Positions 45,422 to 56,789 of a stretch of 64,000 bases of DNA are shown here, piece after piece. Position 1 is the stretch's first letter; each line of letters begins with the position of its first letter. Source of the stretch: Neogale vison (lineage: Eukaryota; Chordata; Mammalia; Carnivora; Mustelidae); assembly GCF_020171115.1 (NCBI RefSeq), contig NC_058096.1, positions 212,326,001-212,390,000 of the forward strand, given 5' to 3'. The notes under the pieces are model-generated. The model worked only from the letters and a program-made list of their open reading frames with translations. It made no database searches and was not told where the DNA came from. Position numbers and translations under genes: made by a program.

Positions 45422-45588
45422 TAAAAATAGATTTATTTATTTGAGAGAGAGAGAGAATGCGCACAAGCAGACTCCCTGCTAAGCTCGGAGCCTGACACAG
45501 GAGCTCGATCTCACAACCTCAATGAGATCATAACCTGAGCCAAAATTACAAGTTTGACGCTCAACCCGACTGTGCCACACAGGCGCCC
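45422..45588 (-). mobile_element. older Can-SINE, minus
   Basis: It is flanked by TAAGCCTCATTTT on both sides. A third copy of the same word occurs near 45349, beyond a T-rich tract. Confidence 0.88.
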
Positions 45589-45699
45589 CTAAGCCTCATT
45601 TTATACTTGCCTATTCATTTTGATTTTCTGGGTCCCCAGAGCTAACAGAAAACTAGGCACAGAGGGAGAGTTAGGAAGTGTTTGTTAAGTGAATAATTT

Positions 45700-46160
45700 T
45701 CTGCCTGGGAAACTCCTATTCATCCCTCAAAACCCACCTCAAATGCCCCCACGTCCAAAAAGTCCATCCCGAACCCTAAGGAGAGCTGTGTTCCTCCCTC
45801 GGGTCACCCAGTCCTGGGTCCTTCTCCAGCCAATCCCAACCCAAAGGGGCTGAGAGGGTCCAATTGTTGACTAGTTCCACTTTAATTACATAGCACATCC
45901 AAGTGTGAGCTAAGAAGTGAGTCCTTTTAAGCCACTTCCTGCTGCATGCAGGATACGGTTTTCTCTCCTCTGCTTCATAGTTCTGCCTAGCTTCCTTTGT
46001 TCCTGGCCAGCTTCCCCAGCATCAGCTTCCACTCTTCCCTTTCTCGCGTCCACAACTCCAGCCTGGATGCATTCTGCCACAGGCTCTCTCCCTGCCTAGA
46101 AGGCCTTTCCTCTGCATCCAGACTATTGCACTCCTCAGCATAAAGCTTCTAAATACATCC
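45700..46160 (+). repeat. L2 fragments
   Basis: 'caaaacccacctcaaatgcc' and 'ctccctgcctagaaggcctt' fit L2. Two separate fragments may be present. Confidence 0.5.
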
Positions 46161-46182
46161 TAAATTAAAACCTAAACTCCTG

Positions 46183-46282
46183 GGCCACCTGGCTGGCTCT
46201 GTCAGAGGAGCACACGACTCTTGGTCTTGGGGTCGTGGATGTTACTTGAATAAATCTTTAAAAATAATAATAATAAAATAAA
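46183..46282 (+). mobile_element. short older tRNA-derived SINE, plus (host of the next SINE)
   Basis: The head 'gggccacctggctggctctg' is followed by 'tggtcttggggtcgtggatg' and an AAT-rich tail. The outer flank AAACCTAAACTCCTG appears at 46168 and again at 46508. Confidence 0.78.
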
Positions 46283-46285
46283 CCT

Positions 46286-46500
46286 AGGGATGCCTGTGTG
46301 GCTCATTCGGTTGGGCGTCTGCCTTCACCTCAGGTCATGATCCCAGGGTCCTGGGATTGAGTCCTGTTTTGGGTTCCCTACTCGTTGGGAAGCCTGCTTC
46401 TCCCTCTGTCTGCTGCTCCCCCTGCTTGTGCGCATGCTCTCTCTCTCTCCTTGACAAATAAATCTTTAAAATAAATAAATAAAATTTTCTAAAAAATAAA
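46286..46500 (+). mobile_element. Can-SINE nested in the tail of the previous SINE, plus
   Basis: It is flanked by ATAAAATAAACCTA on both sides. That duplication includes part of the older SINE's tail and of its target site, so the insertion order is clear. Confidence 0.9.
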
Positions 46501-46544
46501 ATAAAATAAACCTAAACTCCTGAGCATTCCTTTGTGGTCCCGTC

Positions 46545-46735
46545 CTTACCAATTCTCCACCTGTGTGACAACAGAAAAATGACTTCACCTCTCTGAGCCA
46601 GGATGTCTGGTATTAAATGAGAACAGTGGTACTCCTTCTTGCAGGCTCTTGGGAAGATTGAATAGATAATGCATGTAAAGCACTTAGCTCAGCGCCTGCT
46701 TCCTTGCAAGCATTCAATAACTGTTAGGGAAGAAA
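46545..46735 (+). repeat. MIR element
   Basis: 'cacctctctgagccaggatg', 'gataatgcatgtaaagcact' and 'gcaagcattcaataactgtt' occur in MIR order. Confidence 0.8.
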
Positions 46736-49572
46736 ACCCTACCTCGAGATGTTAGTTTTCGTGCCTTGCTTTTCTGCACTGCCTTATATGGAATCTTAGT
46801 CAATCCGGGGTACCACATTGCATAGAGGTGAATTCGGGCCATTGGAGCGGGAAGGCAAAAAGGAAAACCATCCAGGGCCCGTCTTTGACTTCCAAACCAG
46901 GCCCTCATCAAAGTTTTGAAAAGGCGAAGCAAGAGCCAGGTTTGATTACAAAGCAAAAGGGGAGAATCTGAAGGAAGCCAGAAATGGCCAGGCATGGAAC
47001 GCACCCTTTACTATAGAATAGCAAGGGGGTTGCTGAGGACCTAGGCCACTTGTCCCCCCATCCCAGGCTGAGTGTAGGTTAAAGGGGGAACAGGGTGGGG
47101 CTGCCAAAGAGGGCAACAAGAAGCTGGAACTAAGGGGACAGGGAACCAGGGAAAGCTTTATGGGATGGCGGGACAGGGGCAGAGCCAACAGTCCACTGGC
47201 TCCCTGGAAACCACCCATGCTGAGGGGATGTCTGGGGTAGGCATTCCAATGACACCGTGTTGCCTGAGACTTGGACACGCTCCAACTGAACTCCCCACAC
47301 AGACCCCTTCCCTGCAGCCCAAAAGCCCAGGACACTTAGAGCTGCAACCTACATTACAGAAAAGGGGTCGGCCACCAGGGGGTAGATTGGCTGCAGGAGT
47401 CATGGAGCTGGCTTTTCTTTTTGGTGGCCCAGTGTCTGAGTCCCCTTCCAAGTCTGGGGAGTCCTCACAGTGTCAAATAGGCCCCACTAACAAGCCTCAA
47501 AGCCACTGGTATGACTGATCAAATGATGGGCCTCTGTCCCCCTTTGTTCCTGTGTCCCGGCCTTTGCAACACTCCTATGCAGGTCTACCTTCTTAAGTTT
47601 GAAGATACATCCCCAGCCCTGATTCTGGACTTGACCCTGTCATCTGCTTCCGCCAAAGGCATACAGGCAGAAGAGACAGCACATGTTTCCCAATAGGGAC
47701 CTTGGAAGACTCACGTGATTCCACTTGTCCTCTGGTAGCACTGTAGAGCATGCTGGCCAGCTGCTAGTCCAAGGCTGTGGACAGGTGGGTCTGAGACTCC
47801 TGGCTACTCCACCCGGAGTAGAGAGCATGCCCAGCCGAAGGCAGCCCAGAACAAGCCCCCTCCAGCTCAGTCACAGACACATGAGAAACAAACATCCATT
47901 TTTGCATGCCATTGAGACATGGGGCTGTTTGTTACCCAGCAGTGGCAGCTAACACACTGAGGTCATCCTTTTCCCCACTCTCTGGGCAGCTATAGCATTG
48001 ACACAGGATGTGGGCTAGGCCAACAGGATATTTGCACTCAGAGCAAGTGGTGCAAAGAAGCAGCATCGAGATGGGCATCTGGTTTTTAGGGGCAGCTGTG
48101 GCTGAGTGCCAAGGGCAGGTGGCAGTGCCAATTGAGGCATCTGGAGTCCATGGTGATGGCAAAAGTGTCCCTGCCAACCAGTTCCCTGGCATGATTTCAG
48201 CTGATCACCCTGGCTGCCTCGCCCCCTATGTTTCTACTGTTTTCTGAGCCTGGTTTTCCAACCTTCCTGCCTCTTTTGTAAGGAAATGAACAGCCTTCCA
48301 ATGCACATTTTTGCCATTTAAATCAGCCTGAGGCAGTTTCTGTTGCTTGCAATAAAAACCCTGGTTTATATAAGATGGGCAATCCCCAGCATGTTACATT
48401 TATAATTTTGAAACTGTTTGAGTTACAAGTATCAGAATATCTGACCACTAGTATCTTCAGCAACACAGGCATTGTGATTTCTCATAAAAAGGAGTCTGGC
48501 AGTCAGAGGTTTCCAGGGTGGGACAGGTGGCCCTGTGATTTTGGGGCTTTGGGAGGCGGCATCTCTACACCTCACTTAACTTGCTCCTCATGGCCACAAG
48601 ATGGCTGCAGAAGCTCCTGGCATCGTGTCCTCACAGGAAGCAGTAAGGGAGAGAAGGGGGCAATAAGGCCTCTCTCTTGTCCAGAAACCCCCACCCCAGA
48701 CCTCCCCTTAAAGCTTGCTGGCCAGATCTGGGAAACGCCCAAATCAAAAACAACCCCGGCAAAAGGCGTTGCCAAGAATGGCTCAGCCAAATCCTAAATT
48801 AACCCCCGAGGCTGGGCACGCTGCTGCTGGCACCAAATCAGGGCTCTGTTGGCAAGGAAGGAGAAATGGCTGCCGGGATGGCAATAACCAGGGTCAGCCA
48901 CAAGATGTAAGCTGGGGCCTTGCTGTAGGCAGGAGTACGGCTTCATGGCCCTCTTGCTTGTGGGGTCCACAGGCAGATACTACCCACAGACCATGGAGTG
49001 GATGAAGCTCTGCTCCCACCTCCCCAGCCCAGGACCTCTCGCTTGTGTGGTAAACATTCGGACCGTGCCTCCAAGGCCAGGTGCCCCTAATAAAACCCGT
49101 GCACCGAGTCTGCACCATGAGAAGCAAAATCTCCAAGGCCTGTGGGAACACAGGAGAAGGAGCTACGTTCTTGGAGACAAAGCCAGAGGCAGGTTTCCAA
49201 GCTGGCCAGGTCCGGGGCAGATTCCCACCTCACACATCTCCCCAGAGGCCCCCTTGGCCTCTCTTGCTGCGAGGCCCCAGAAGTCACATTTGGCCTGCCT
49301 CTAGCGGGCCTGAATCCCACCGTCCCTGGAGACAGTGTTTTCCCACAGCCCAAGCCCAGGTGTGGAGGGAGGCTCCTGCCGGCTGCATCCAGGGCCTTGG
49401 TGGGGAAGCAGGCCATCTGGAAGCAGACGGGCTTTCCCCAAGCTCAGTCCCTACATGCAGTGGCTGGCCATTCATGGCCCCAGCGCCCAGGATGGAAGGT
49501 AAAGGGAGGAGATGAGGTGACAGGCTCTAGATCCCTTCAGGGTGCTCTGCAGAGAGGCCCAGGCTGGTCCAA
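46736..49572. other. unique intergenic sequence, no gene seen
   Basis: About 2.8 kb have no SINE insertion. 48200-48380 has AT-rich text that may be an old LTR-like remnant. Open frames up to 150 codons have no recognisable domain. Confidence 0.4.
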
Positions 49573-49745
49573 GGGTGAGTGTGTGATTGTGTGAGCAAGC
49601 ACGTGAGCATGTCATTGGGCATATGAGCAAGGCTCCGTGTGAGCACCAGTTGTGACCATGTGAGTGTGCATGTCACAGTGCGTGAGTGCAGGTGTGCATG
49701 TGAGCCTACGCCTGTGCGTGCATTTGTATAAGCGTGTGTGTGCAA
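49573..49745. repeat. degenerate GTGA/TG-rich tract
   Basis: Repeated GTGAG, GTGTG and GCATG words without a stable period, resembling a decayed TG microsatellite or minisatellite. Confidence 0.7.
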
Positions 49746-49779
49746 AGGCATGTTCCGCCTTTCTCTGAAGGACACAAAC

Positions 49780-50000
49780 GTTCACAAAGTGAAGATTCAA
49801 GCCAGTTTCTGCTAAATTAAAAACAGCTTTTTCGTGTTTAAAGTTTACAATACGAAAAATAATTTTCCTTTCTTCCGGCGGGCGGGGGGAGCGGTGAAGA
49901 GGGAGGGGCAGGGGGCCCCTGAGAACATTCCATGAACCAGCCCAGACGGTTATGCACAATCGACCCGGTTAGATATGGCAGAGCCCCCCCGAACCCCACC
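49780..50000. promoter_or_regulatory. candidate intergenic enhancer between KLHL26 and CRTC1
   Basis: A repeat-free AT-rich block ('gctaaattaaaaacagcttt', 'aatacgaaaaataatttt') is followed by a GC block. It carries a TEAD-type CATTCCA (49926-49932) and a C/EBP-like TTATGCACAAT (49950-49960). Function is inference. Confidence 0.35.
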
Positions 50001-50929
50001 CCCCGCGCCGGCACCCCTGCCAGCTCATTGGGGACAAGATGTTCTGAGGTGTGAGCTGATCTGGGGGGACTTGCAGCTGGCAAAAGATTCTCACTGCCCC
50101 CCTGAAGGGGCCATGCCTCTAGCAGGGAAGGGTTCTCCTTGGGGGAGCTCAGGTTGGGGGGGGGGATGAAAAGGGACTGGAATGTTCTGGTAAGTCCCCA
50201 AGGGCTGCTGCTTTCGTTTCAATGCCCCTGGCAGCATGGGCTCCTTCCTGGTTCCCAACTAAGTTTTTATTTCAACGCCACCCCCCACTCACACATCCAG
50301 CCTTCCTCTGGGGCCCCGATGGCCGCTGCACAGGAGCATCAGGCCTGAGGGTGCATTTTGAGGGTGACCCTGGACACCTCCCCTCTCAGAAAGCTGTCTG
50401 TGAACAGGAGGCTTTCTCCACCAACATAGCCCAGTTCACGGCGAGGCCAGCCACGGGAGCAGGGGTTGGGGGCAATTCACAGAGCTCTTACGCCCATATG
50501 GAACGGTGATGACTTCGTGTTTCTTTTAGGACCTGCCCTGCGTCTCCCCCACCATGACCTCCAGGGAGAGAGGCTCCCCAGCTCCCCCATCTCACACCCC
50601 AGGACTGAGCAGATGGAGACAAACTGCCAGGAGCTGGGGGCTGTCTGGTGGCAAGGGGCCAAGCCACAAGGCCCATGGAACAACCTGGAGAGAGTCTCTC
50701 CAAAGGCCACCCAGCCCAGGGCAGATTTGCCCTGTCTTCCAGGCACCCAGTAGGAGTTCTGGCCATACCTCTCACTGCCCCACACCCCTGAGTCAAAGGC
50801 CAGCCCCCCTTCCTGCCCCCCCACAATGCTAGAAAAGGGCAAAGAGGGGAGGGGAGCCCCTAACCACATAGAGGACATGAGGAATCTGTGACCCATCAGG
50901 GCCCACAAGCTCAGAGCTGGGCCTGCTCC
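50001..50929. other. unique intergenic sequence, no gene seen
   Basis: GC-rich unique sequence immediately downstream of KLHL26. No gene. Confidence 0.4.
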
Positions 50930-52247
50930 ATCTTTTCACCAAAACATTTTTATTAAATGAAGGAAAATACTAGGAGACGACATCTGCTAAGATAGGAGGT
51001 TAATTCTTTACACGGTGAGTGGGTCACAGAGACTCAACATCAATCGTGCGTTAGCAGCAAGAGACACTTTAAGTTGCCCCGAGGGTACAAATCCCATTTA
51101 TAAGACAGTAATGCCAGTGTCTTAAAAAAAGCAAAACAGAACCCCCCCACCCCAAAAAATAATAATAATAAAAATGAACAGCTTTAGAGCTTTGACACCG
51201 AAACAGATGTGGCCAGAGATGTTGCGAAGCCCTTAAAAGAACAGGCCACACCACTCGCCTGACTTCCCTTGCTGAGGGGGCCCAGGCAGGCCTAGAGGCA
51301 CGACAACCAGCACACGGGACAAGGCAGGAGTGGAGGGCTGGAGAAAGGGAGGGAAATAAAAAGTATGAGACCTAAAGGAATGCAGACACACTGTGAGTTC
51401 TAAAGCAGGTGTCCCCCTTGAGCCAGGGGGCAAGGACGGGAACGGGGCCATCTCAGCCCGTTCCTCCTCAAGGCCCCACGAGATGCCCAGTGCCAAATGG
51501 AAGGCTGGGCAATTGTGATGACCGTCTCTGAGAGCTGGGCACATTTTTTCCTTCTGAAAGTGGACAACCGCACATACCGAAGGTATTGGGACTGAGAACA
51601 GGCATGGAGACAAATGCGAAACTCTCTCCAAGGCTACCCTCCCACCCACCCTAGCAGCCTGGGCTTATTGGAGGCAGAAACATGCCCACCCTTGAGGTCA
51701 ACCCTGAGCTGGGTGCTTCCCTGCCACCTCACCAGCTCCTGGAGGTCCATATGTTAGAGTTTGGGGGTGGTGTTTATTTTAAAAAATAGATGGTGCAAGA
51801 AACTTGGGAGTGGGGCAGGGCGCAAACCAGGGATTTGGGGATCGACGTTAAGGAGCTCATATCCAAATGTCTGAGGCCCCCAAGCTGGGAGAGGAGAGAA
51901 GTGGGGCAAAGCCACACAACCACATCTCAAAGGAGACCCTGATTCCCTCCATGAGCGGGGACATGGGGCAGGTAAAGAAACCTCCTCAGGTGTGACTCTG
52001 CTGCCACAACACGTCAGCCTCATCGCTGGCAGCCTCCCTCAGTGGGCACAAAGCCAGGATCTGCTCTGGGAAAGAAGGAGGGACCCCAGGAGGGGGCCTT
52101 ATCAATGCAGCAGGCCCCAAGGCATCAGCCCCCACCACATCAGCCACGGGCCAGGGGTGGTTCTGTGGCTCTCGGCCCCAGTGTGTGCTCAGCACACCCC
52201 TTACAGAGACAGCCTGAGGCTGGCCCAGCTCCCAGGGGTGCCAGGAG
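50930..52247 (-). other. KLHL26: KLHL26 3'UTR (predicted)
   Basis: This repeat-free interval follows the KLHL26 stop codon. On the mRNA strand AATAAA occurs at 51773-51778 and at 50949-50954. The distal one, within AT-rich text, is the likelier main poly(A) signal, giving a 3'UTR of about 1.3 kb. The exact cleavage site is not determinable here. Confidence 0.65.
50949..50954 (-). terminator. distal poly(A) signal AATAAA of KLHL26 (predicted)
   Basis: TTTATT on the plus strand reads AATAAA in the KLHL26 sense, in an AT-rich patch about 1.3 kb past the stop codon. A proximal alternative exists at 51773-51778. Confidence 0.55.
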
Positions 52248-53829
52248 CTACCTCCTGGTCCCTGACCGGGGCAGCAGGACAGGGGCACAAGCGATGCCCG
52301 CGAAGGACTCTGGGAAGTGCAGGTCGCGCTCCCACTCATCCGTCTCCGTGTTGTACACCTGCACGATGCCCGTGACGTTGTTGAGGCGCCAGTTGTAGCC
52401 TCCCACGATATAGATCTTCCTATCCAGTAGGCAGCAGCCAGCCTCCGACTGGCCAGCCCGCATGGGGCTCACACTGGTCCACTGGTCCGTCTCAGGCACG
52501 TAGTACTCCACCGCCAGCACGTCAAAGCAGCGGTCAACGTGGTCCATGCGGCCCCCAAGGGCATAGATGCGGCCGCCGGCCCCCACCATGGCATGGAGCA
52601 CGCGGGGCTCACTCATGGGTGCCTTGAACTCCCACTGGTCGGTGGCAGGGTCATAGCAGTGCAGCGCCTTCTTGTCCTCTACGGAGATGCCGTAGCCTCC
52701 GGAGATGTAGAGGCGGCCCCCCGCCGAGGCACCTGCGTGGCCCCAGGTGCGGCGCTTCAGAGAGCAGGCGTAGCCCCACTCGTTACGCCGCGGGCAGTAC
52801 CGCTCCACCGAGGCCAGGCTGCCCGCCCGGTTGCGGCCCCCCGTGGCATACACCATGCCACACAGCACGTTCAGCTGAAACTGGATGCGGCTCTCCTGCA
52901 TGGCCTGAAGGCGCAGCCAGCGGTTCCGGTGCGGGTCGTAGCGGTAGCAGGCGTCCACCGCGCCCTCGCCGCTGCGGTACTGCAGGTGCTGGCCCCCGGC
53001 CACATACACAAAGTTGTCGAGGACGGCCACGCACGTGTGGCTGCAGCCCACCTCCATCTCGGTGAGTTCCCGGAAGTGGCGGGCACCCGGCTCAGGCAGC
53101 TGGTACACCTTGCTGCTCACAGAGCGGTCACTGTCAGTGTAGGGTGTGCCCCCAAAGGCCACCAGGGAGGGCACGTCGGAGCGCACAACCGTGCGTGGGG
53201 ACTGCATCTCATGCTGCCGGAAGGGTAGCACCTGGTAGTTGAAGGCCTCCAGCAGGTACTGCCGGCACAGCACGTCCTCCACCATGATGTCCAGCGTCTG
53301 CACGCTGTCCACCAGGTCCGACGAGCGCATGAGCGGGAAGCGGATGTGGCAGAGCACATGGCTGGCGCGCGGCCGCCGGGCCGGGTCATGTTGCAGCCAG
53401 CGGACCGCCGCACGGAACAGGTCGATCTCTGCACAGCTCTGCAGCCGATTGCTCTGCAGGAAGAAGACGAGGCGCTCCAGCGGGAGGTGCAGGAAGTCCT
53501 CCTCCTCCGCGATCTGCAGGAAGTGCTGGAAGGTGAAGGCATCCACGGACTCCTTGAGCGAGGCCAGGCTGAAGGTGGTGGCCATGTGGCCGATGTTCAG
53601 GCAGGTCTCTACACTCATGGCGGCCTTAAGGAACTCCTCGCACAGCTCCACCACGGGCAGCATCTGCAGGAACACGGCCGCACCCAGCACGTCCTGCACG
53701 CAGTCCAGGTCTAGCGTCACCTCGGCACTATAGGCAAAGTCGATGATGTGCCGTAGGCCACGGGCGGACACACCCTTCAGCTCGATGATGTCCTGGCTCG
53801 CCTCCCTCATGCCACCCGTGAACATGGCC
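52248..53829 (-). CDS. KLHL26: KLHL26 last coding exon: BTB end, BACK, six Kelch repeats
   Basis: Kelch-like protein 26 belongs to the BTB-BACK-Kelch family of substrate adaptors for CUL3-RING ubiquitin ligases; its own substrates are not something I can state. The exon opens after a CTTCAG acceptor and completes Arg89, continuing Ala-Met-Phe-Thr-Gly-Gly-Met-Arg-Glu. The Met-Arg-Glu fits the hydrophobic-X-Glu element that BTB-Kelch proteins use for CUL3. The BTB fold runs to about residue 160, BACK to about 265. Gly-Gly pairs at about 315, 368, 419, 466, 514 and 565 mark six Kelch blades. The frame is open to a TAG at 52248-52250, 526 residues after Arg89. With exon 2 and the 27 residues plus split codon expected from exon 1, the total is 615 residues, the length I recall for human KLHL26. 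No frameshift or missing blade is seen. The neighbouring CRTC1 on the same strand supports orthology. Confidence 0.96.
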
Positions 53830-56064
53830 CTGAAGTTCAGAAACACAGCACGTGGGCTCGGGGTTGCTAAGGGGGCCTCATGGCCACCCAGGAATAGACT
53901 GGCCCCTGGACACCACGAGCAGGGCACAGCCAACCAGGGGAAAGAGGCCAGATGCTCATTAAAGACAAGTAGAAAAGAAAAGGATTTTTAATCCACCCAA
54001 GCCATGTGTCTTCCTACAAACAGCAGCTCCCCCCTCGGCCCCTCTGTGAGGGGGTACGTCCCGCCTACCCAGAGGTGTGGAACACTGGCTCAGAGGGAGG
54101 GGGCCGGGGGGCCACTCATGGCGGGGCAGGTACAGGAGGGCAGGAAAAGGCCAAACGTTGATTTTGGCCATGAGGCAAGTGCCACCCCCACCTTGGCACC
54201 CAGCCCTGTTAAGACCACACACACAGCAGGCTCAGGAGGGGGTGGGGACCCCAAGAACACTGTGCACCATGGTTATCCTGACCTCAGGAGGTGAGGTGAG
54301 GTCAGGTGAGGCCAGCCCCTCACCAGCACCAGCAGACACATGTGGGCATGTCTCTACCACCCCAAGCCCAAGTCTCAGTCCCATCACCCACAGATGGGGA
54401 AGGGGTGAGGGTCCCCAGGTCGGAGCACCTACAAGGAGGCCCCACCAAGGTCATGTCATCTCTAGAGAGAGGCCCACACAGGAAAGCCCTCCGAAAATGG
54501 CCTACAGGAGCCCTAGTTCACTGTGAGACATCCCCCACCCCCAGGGAGTGAGTGACACTAGCTGTCAGCCTTTCTGTCCTGCTCTGGCAAGTGGTGTTAA
54601 TGATGTGAGCACCAGTGCGAGAAACAGGACCTGGGTCACAGCACCCCCTGGCTTTTGGGGGAGCCCCCATCAGGAAGAGGGCAAGAACCCCAACACCCTC
54701 TGGGAGTGCATAAGAGGTTTCTCTCATGGGGCAAGCACATATTGTGATGGCTGACCCAGGAGAAGGAACCTCCTTCATCCATTCATCCAACAGATGCCTG
54801 TCCCCCAGTCACATACTCAGTGTGGCCTGGGCTCAGGTCCCAGAGTGGGGACAGCTGAGCTGGATGCTGCTGTGGGGCCGCCAACTAACAACTGCCCAAC
54901 ACTCTGAGCAACGGCACCATGGAGCCTTCTAGGAGCAGCACTTGGGCAGCCCCTCGGACCCTGCCCCTTCTTGTCCCCATGAGTCCCATCAGCCCATCGA
55001 AGGCAGAGGCAGCCACGGCGACGGGAGGGAGCTTTGCCTTTTAAGGCCTCGCCGGCTGCAGTGCCAGCGCAGAGGAGCCTTTAAAGGGCATTTCTGGCTG
55101 GGCCGGCCCACCCGTCCCCAAATCCAGAATAAAAATAGACACGGCGCCCCAGATGGCTTGGCTGCTCCAGCTCCCCAGAACAGCCTTGTTGAGCCTGGGG
55201 GGCGGGCAGCTGGGGGGCGCAGCAGGCAAGCCGTCCCAGCCTTGCCACCCTAGCCTCGAGGACCATGCAGCCCTCGGAACGCACCTAAGCTGGGGCTCTG
55301 CGAGACAGTCGGAAGGGGCGCCCCAGCCACCACTGGCAAAGCAGGGTCAGAAAGCCACCCCTAGGACAGCACCCCAGCTCTCTCTGGCAGGGTCACAGCC
55401 TGGCAGGAGGGACTGGCCAGCTGGTCACTGAGGAAATGAGGGAGACTGTCCTCAGCCCATGACAGTCCCCAGCTGGTGAGAACGGCCCTAGTCCTGCTCT
55501 AAGGGGCCCTTACTCCCCCACACAGCCCAGCACAGGGAAGGGGATTTTAGGAAAGTGCTCTTGCAGCAGACTGACCAGTACACCCAGGAAGGCCTCACCT
55601 GTTGTGAAGGGACTACGATACAGCCTGGCATGCGTGGGGACCCCCATCTGGGTGTCCTTCCTATGACTCAGCCTGAGTACAGGAACCTATGGAGGCAGAG
55701 ACTTGTGTCTGTCTTGTCTTTGTTGGATCCCCATGGCCAAGCACAGGGCCTGGTACACACAGGTGTCAAGTAAAAACAGAATGAAAACAAGGCCAAGCCC
55801 TGCTATTCCCCCAGGGCAGAAGCAGCTAATTGGGTACCAGGGGCCACCTCTAGCCCCCAGGCATGTTCTGCTTGCCTATACCATGTCCCCCAAAAGTCTG
55901 AGAAAGTTATAAACCTAGAAAAAGCTTCAGATTTACTGAATATGTGGCCAACACCAGCCACATTCCCTCACAGCTATCCTGGCTGGCTGGCCGGCTGGTG
56001 CTGAGGTCACTCCCTCTTAGCTGGGGGGGCACTCTCCAGCCTGCCCCCCGAGACCTGGGCTCAC
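53830..56064 (-). other. KLHL26: KLHL26 intron 2
   Basis: It is bounded by a GTGAGC donor at 56064-56059 and a CTTCAG acceptor at 53835-53830, joining the two halves of Arg89 (two bases upstream, one downstream). It is free of Can-SINEs and L1, unlike the rest of the window. Confidence 0.92.
55037..55212. promoter_or_regulatory. candidate CArG/MEF2/E-box module in KLHL26 intron 2
   Basis: Within 176 bases lie a perfect SRF CArG box CCTTTTAAGG (55037-55046), an AT-rich MEF2-like AATAAAAATAGA (about 55128-55139), and E-boxes CAGATG (55150-55155) and CAGCTG (55207-55212). Such clustering is the pattern of muscle-type enhancers. Activity is inference. Confidence 0.4.
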
Positions 56065-56247
56065 CTGAAGTAGTCGCTGCAGGCGGCCAGGACCACCTTG
56101 TGTGCGTGGAAGGTCTCTCTGTTGATGGTGAGTACAACGTCCAGCAGCTGGCCCTGGGCACGGAGGGCAGCAAGGCCCTGCAGGAGGCTGGTGCTATGAC
56201 CGGGCGCTGAGAAGGTGCACTTGAGAGCTCCATTTTTGTCAGCCATG
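56065..56247 (-). CDS. KLHL26: KLHL26 coding exon 2: start of the BTB domain
   Basis: The exon starts after a CTCCTGCAG acceptor at 56248 and ends before a GTGAGC donor. It is 183 bases and encodes the residues leading into and forming the first half of the BTB domain, including Leu-Leu-Asp-Val-Val-Leu and Ala-His-Lys-Val-Val-Leu-Ala-Ala. The first base C completes a codon begun in exon 1 (Ser expected). The next codon is ATG; I recall Thr at this place in human, so ACG to ATG is a plausible lineage change, and it creates an in-frame Met at the exon edge. That Met is probably not the main start, since exon 1 in other mammals supplies 27 more residues. Exon 1 should lie to the right of 64000. 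Confidence 0.95.
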
Positions 56248-56580
56248 CTGCAGGAGAGCAGAGGTGGGGGCTGAGCTCAGAGGCCTGAGGTCTGTCTAAT
56301 CTCTGCCCAGTGACACTGGGCTGGCCCACCTGGGCTCTGAAGCTGCCCCAGGCACAGGCAAAATCACCAGAACTGGCCCTGGAGAAGCAGACACAAAACC
56401 GGAGTCCCCATCTCATTAGCCACCTGCCTGGCAACTGGCCTTGGCAAGGGACATCACCTCTCCGGCTTCCATTTGCCACCTGTGAAAGGGCCAGGGTTTC
56501 TCCTAGGATCTGAAGAGGCTCTAATGCCCATTTTGGTTTTTAACTGAGCTAGGATTCACGTCACATTGAATTCATAGTTT

Positions 56581-56777
56581 TATTTTTTTTTTAAGATTTT
56601 ATTTATTTGACAGACAGAGATCACAAGTAGGCAGAGAAGCAGGCAGAGAGAGAGAGGAGGAGGAAGCAGGCTCCCTGCTGAGCAGAGAGCCCGATGCAGG
56701 GCTCGATCCCAGGACCCTGGGATCATGACCTGAGCCAAAGGCAGAGGCTTTAACCGACTGAGCCACCCAGGCACCCC
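56581..56777 (-). mobile_element. young Can-SINE, minus
   Basis: It ends 'gagccacccaggcacccc'. TTCATAGTTTTA and TTCATCGTTTTA on the flanks form the target-site duplication. Confidence 0.93.
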
Positions 56778-56789
56778 ATGACTTCATCG

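Noticed and set aside
52539..53228. Plus-strand frame of 229 codons, and the one at 53239-53733
   Set aside because: They are the antisense shadow of the KLHL26 coding exon.
53830..53933. Upstream extension of the KLHL26 last exon to a Met at 53933
   Set aside because: The extension is intron. A CTTCAG acceptor at 53835-53830 joins perfectly to exon 2 and restores a 615-residue protein.
1294..56777. tRNA genes suggested by box A/box B words
   Set aside because: All lie in Can-SINE heads with target-site duplications and A-tails.
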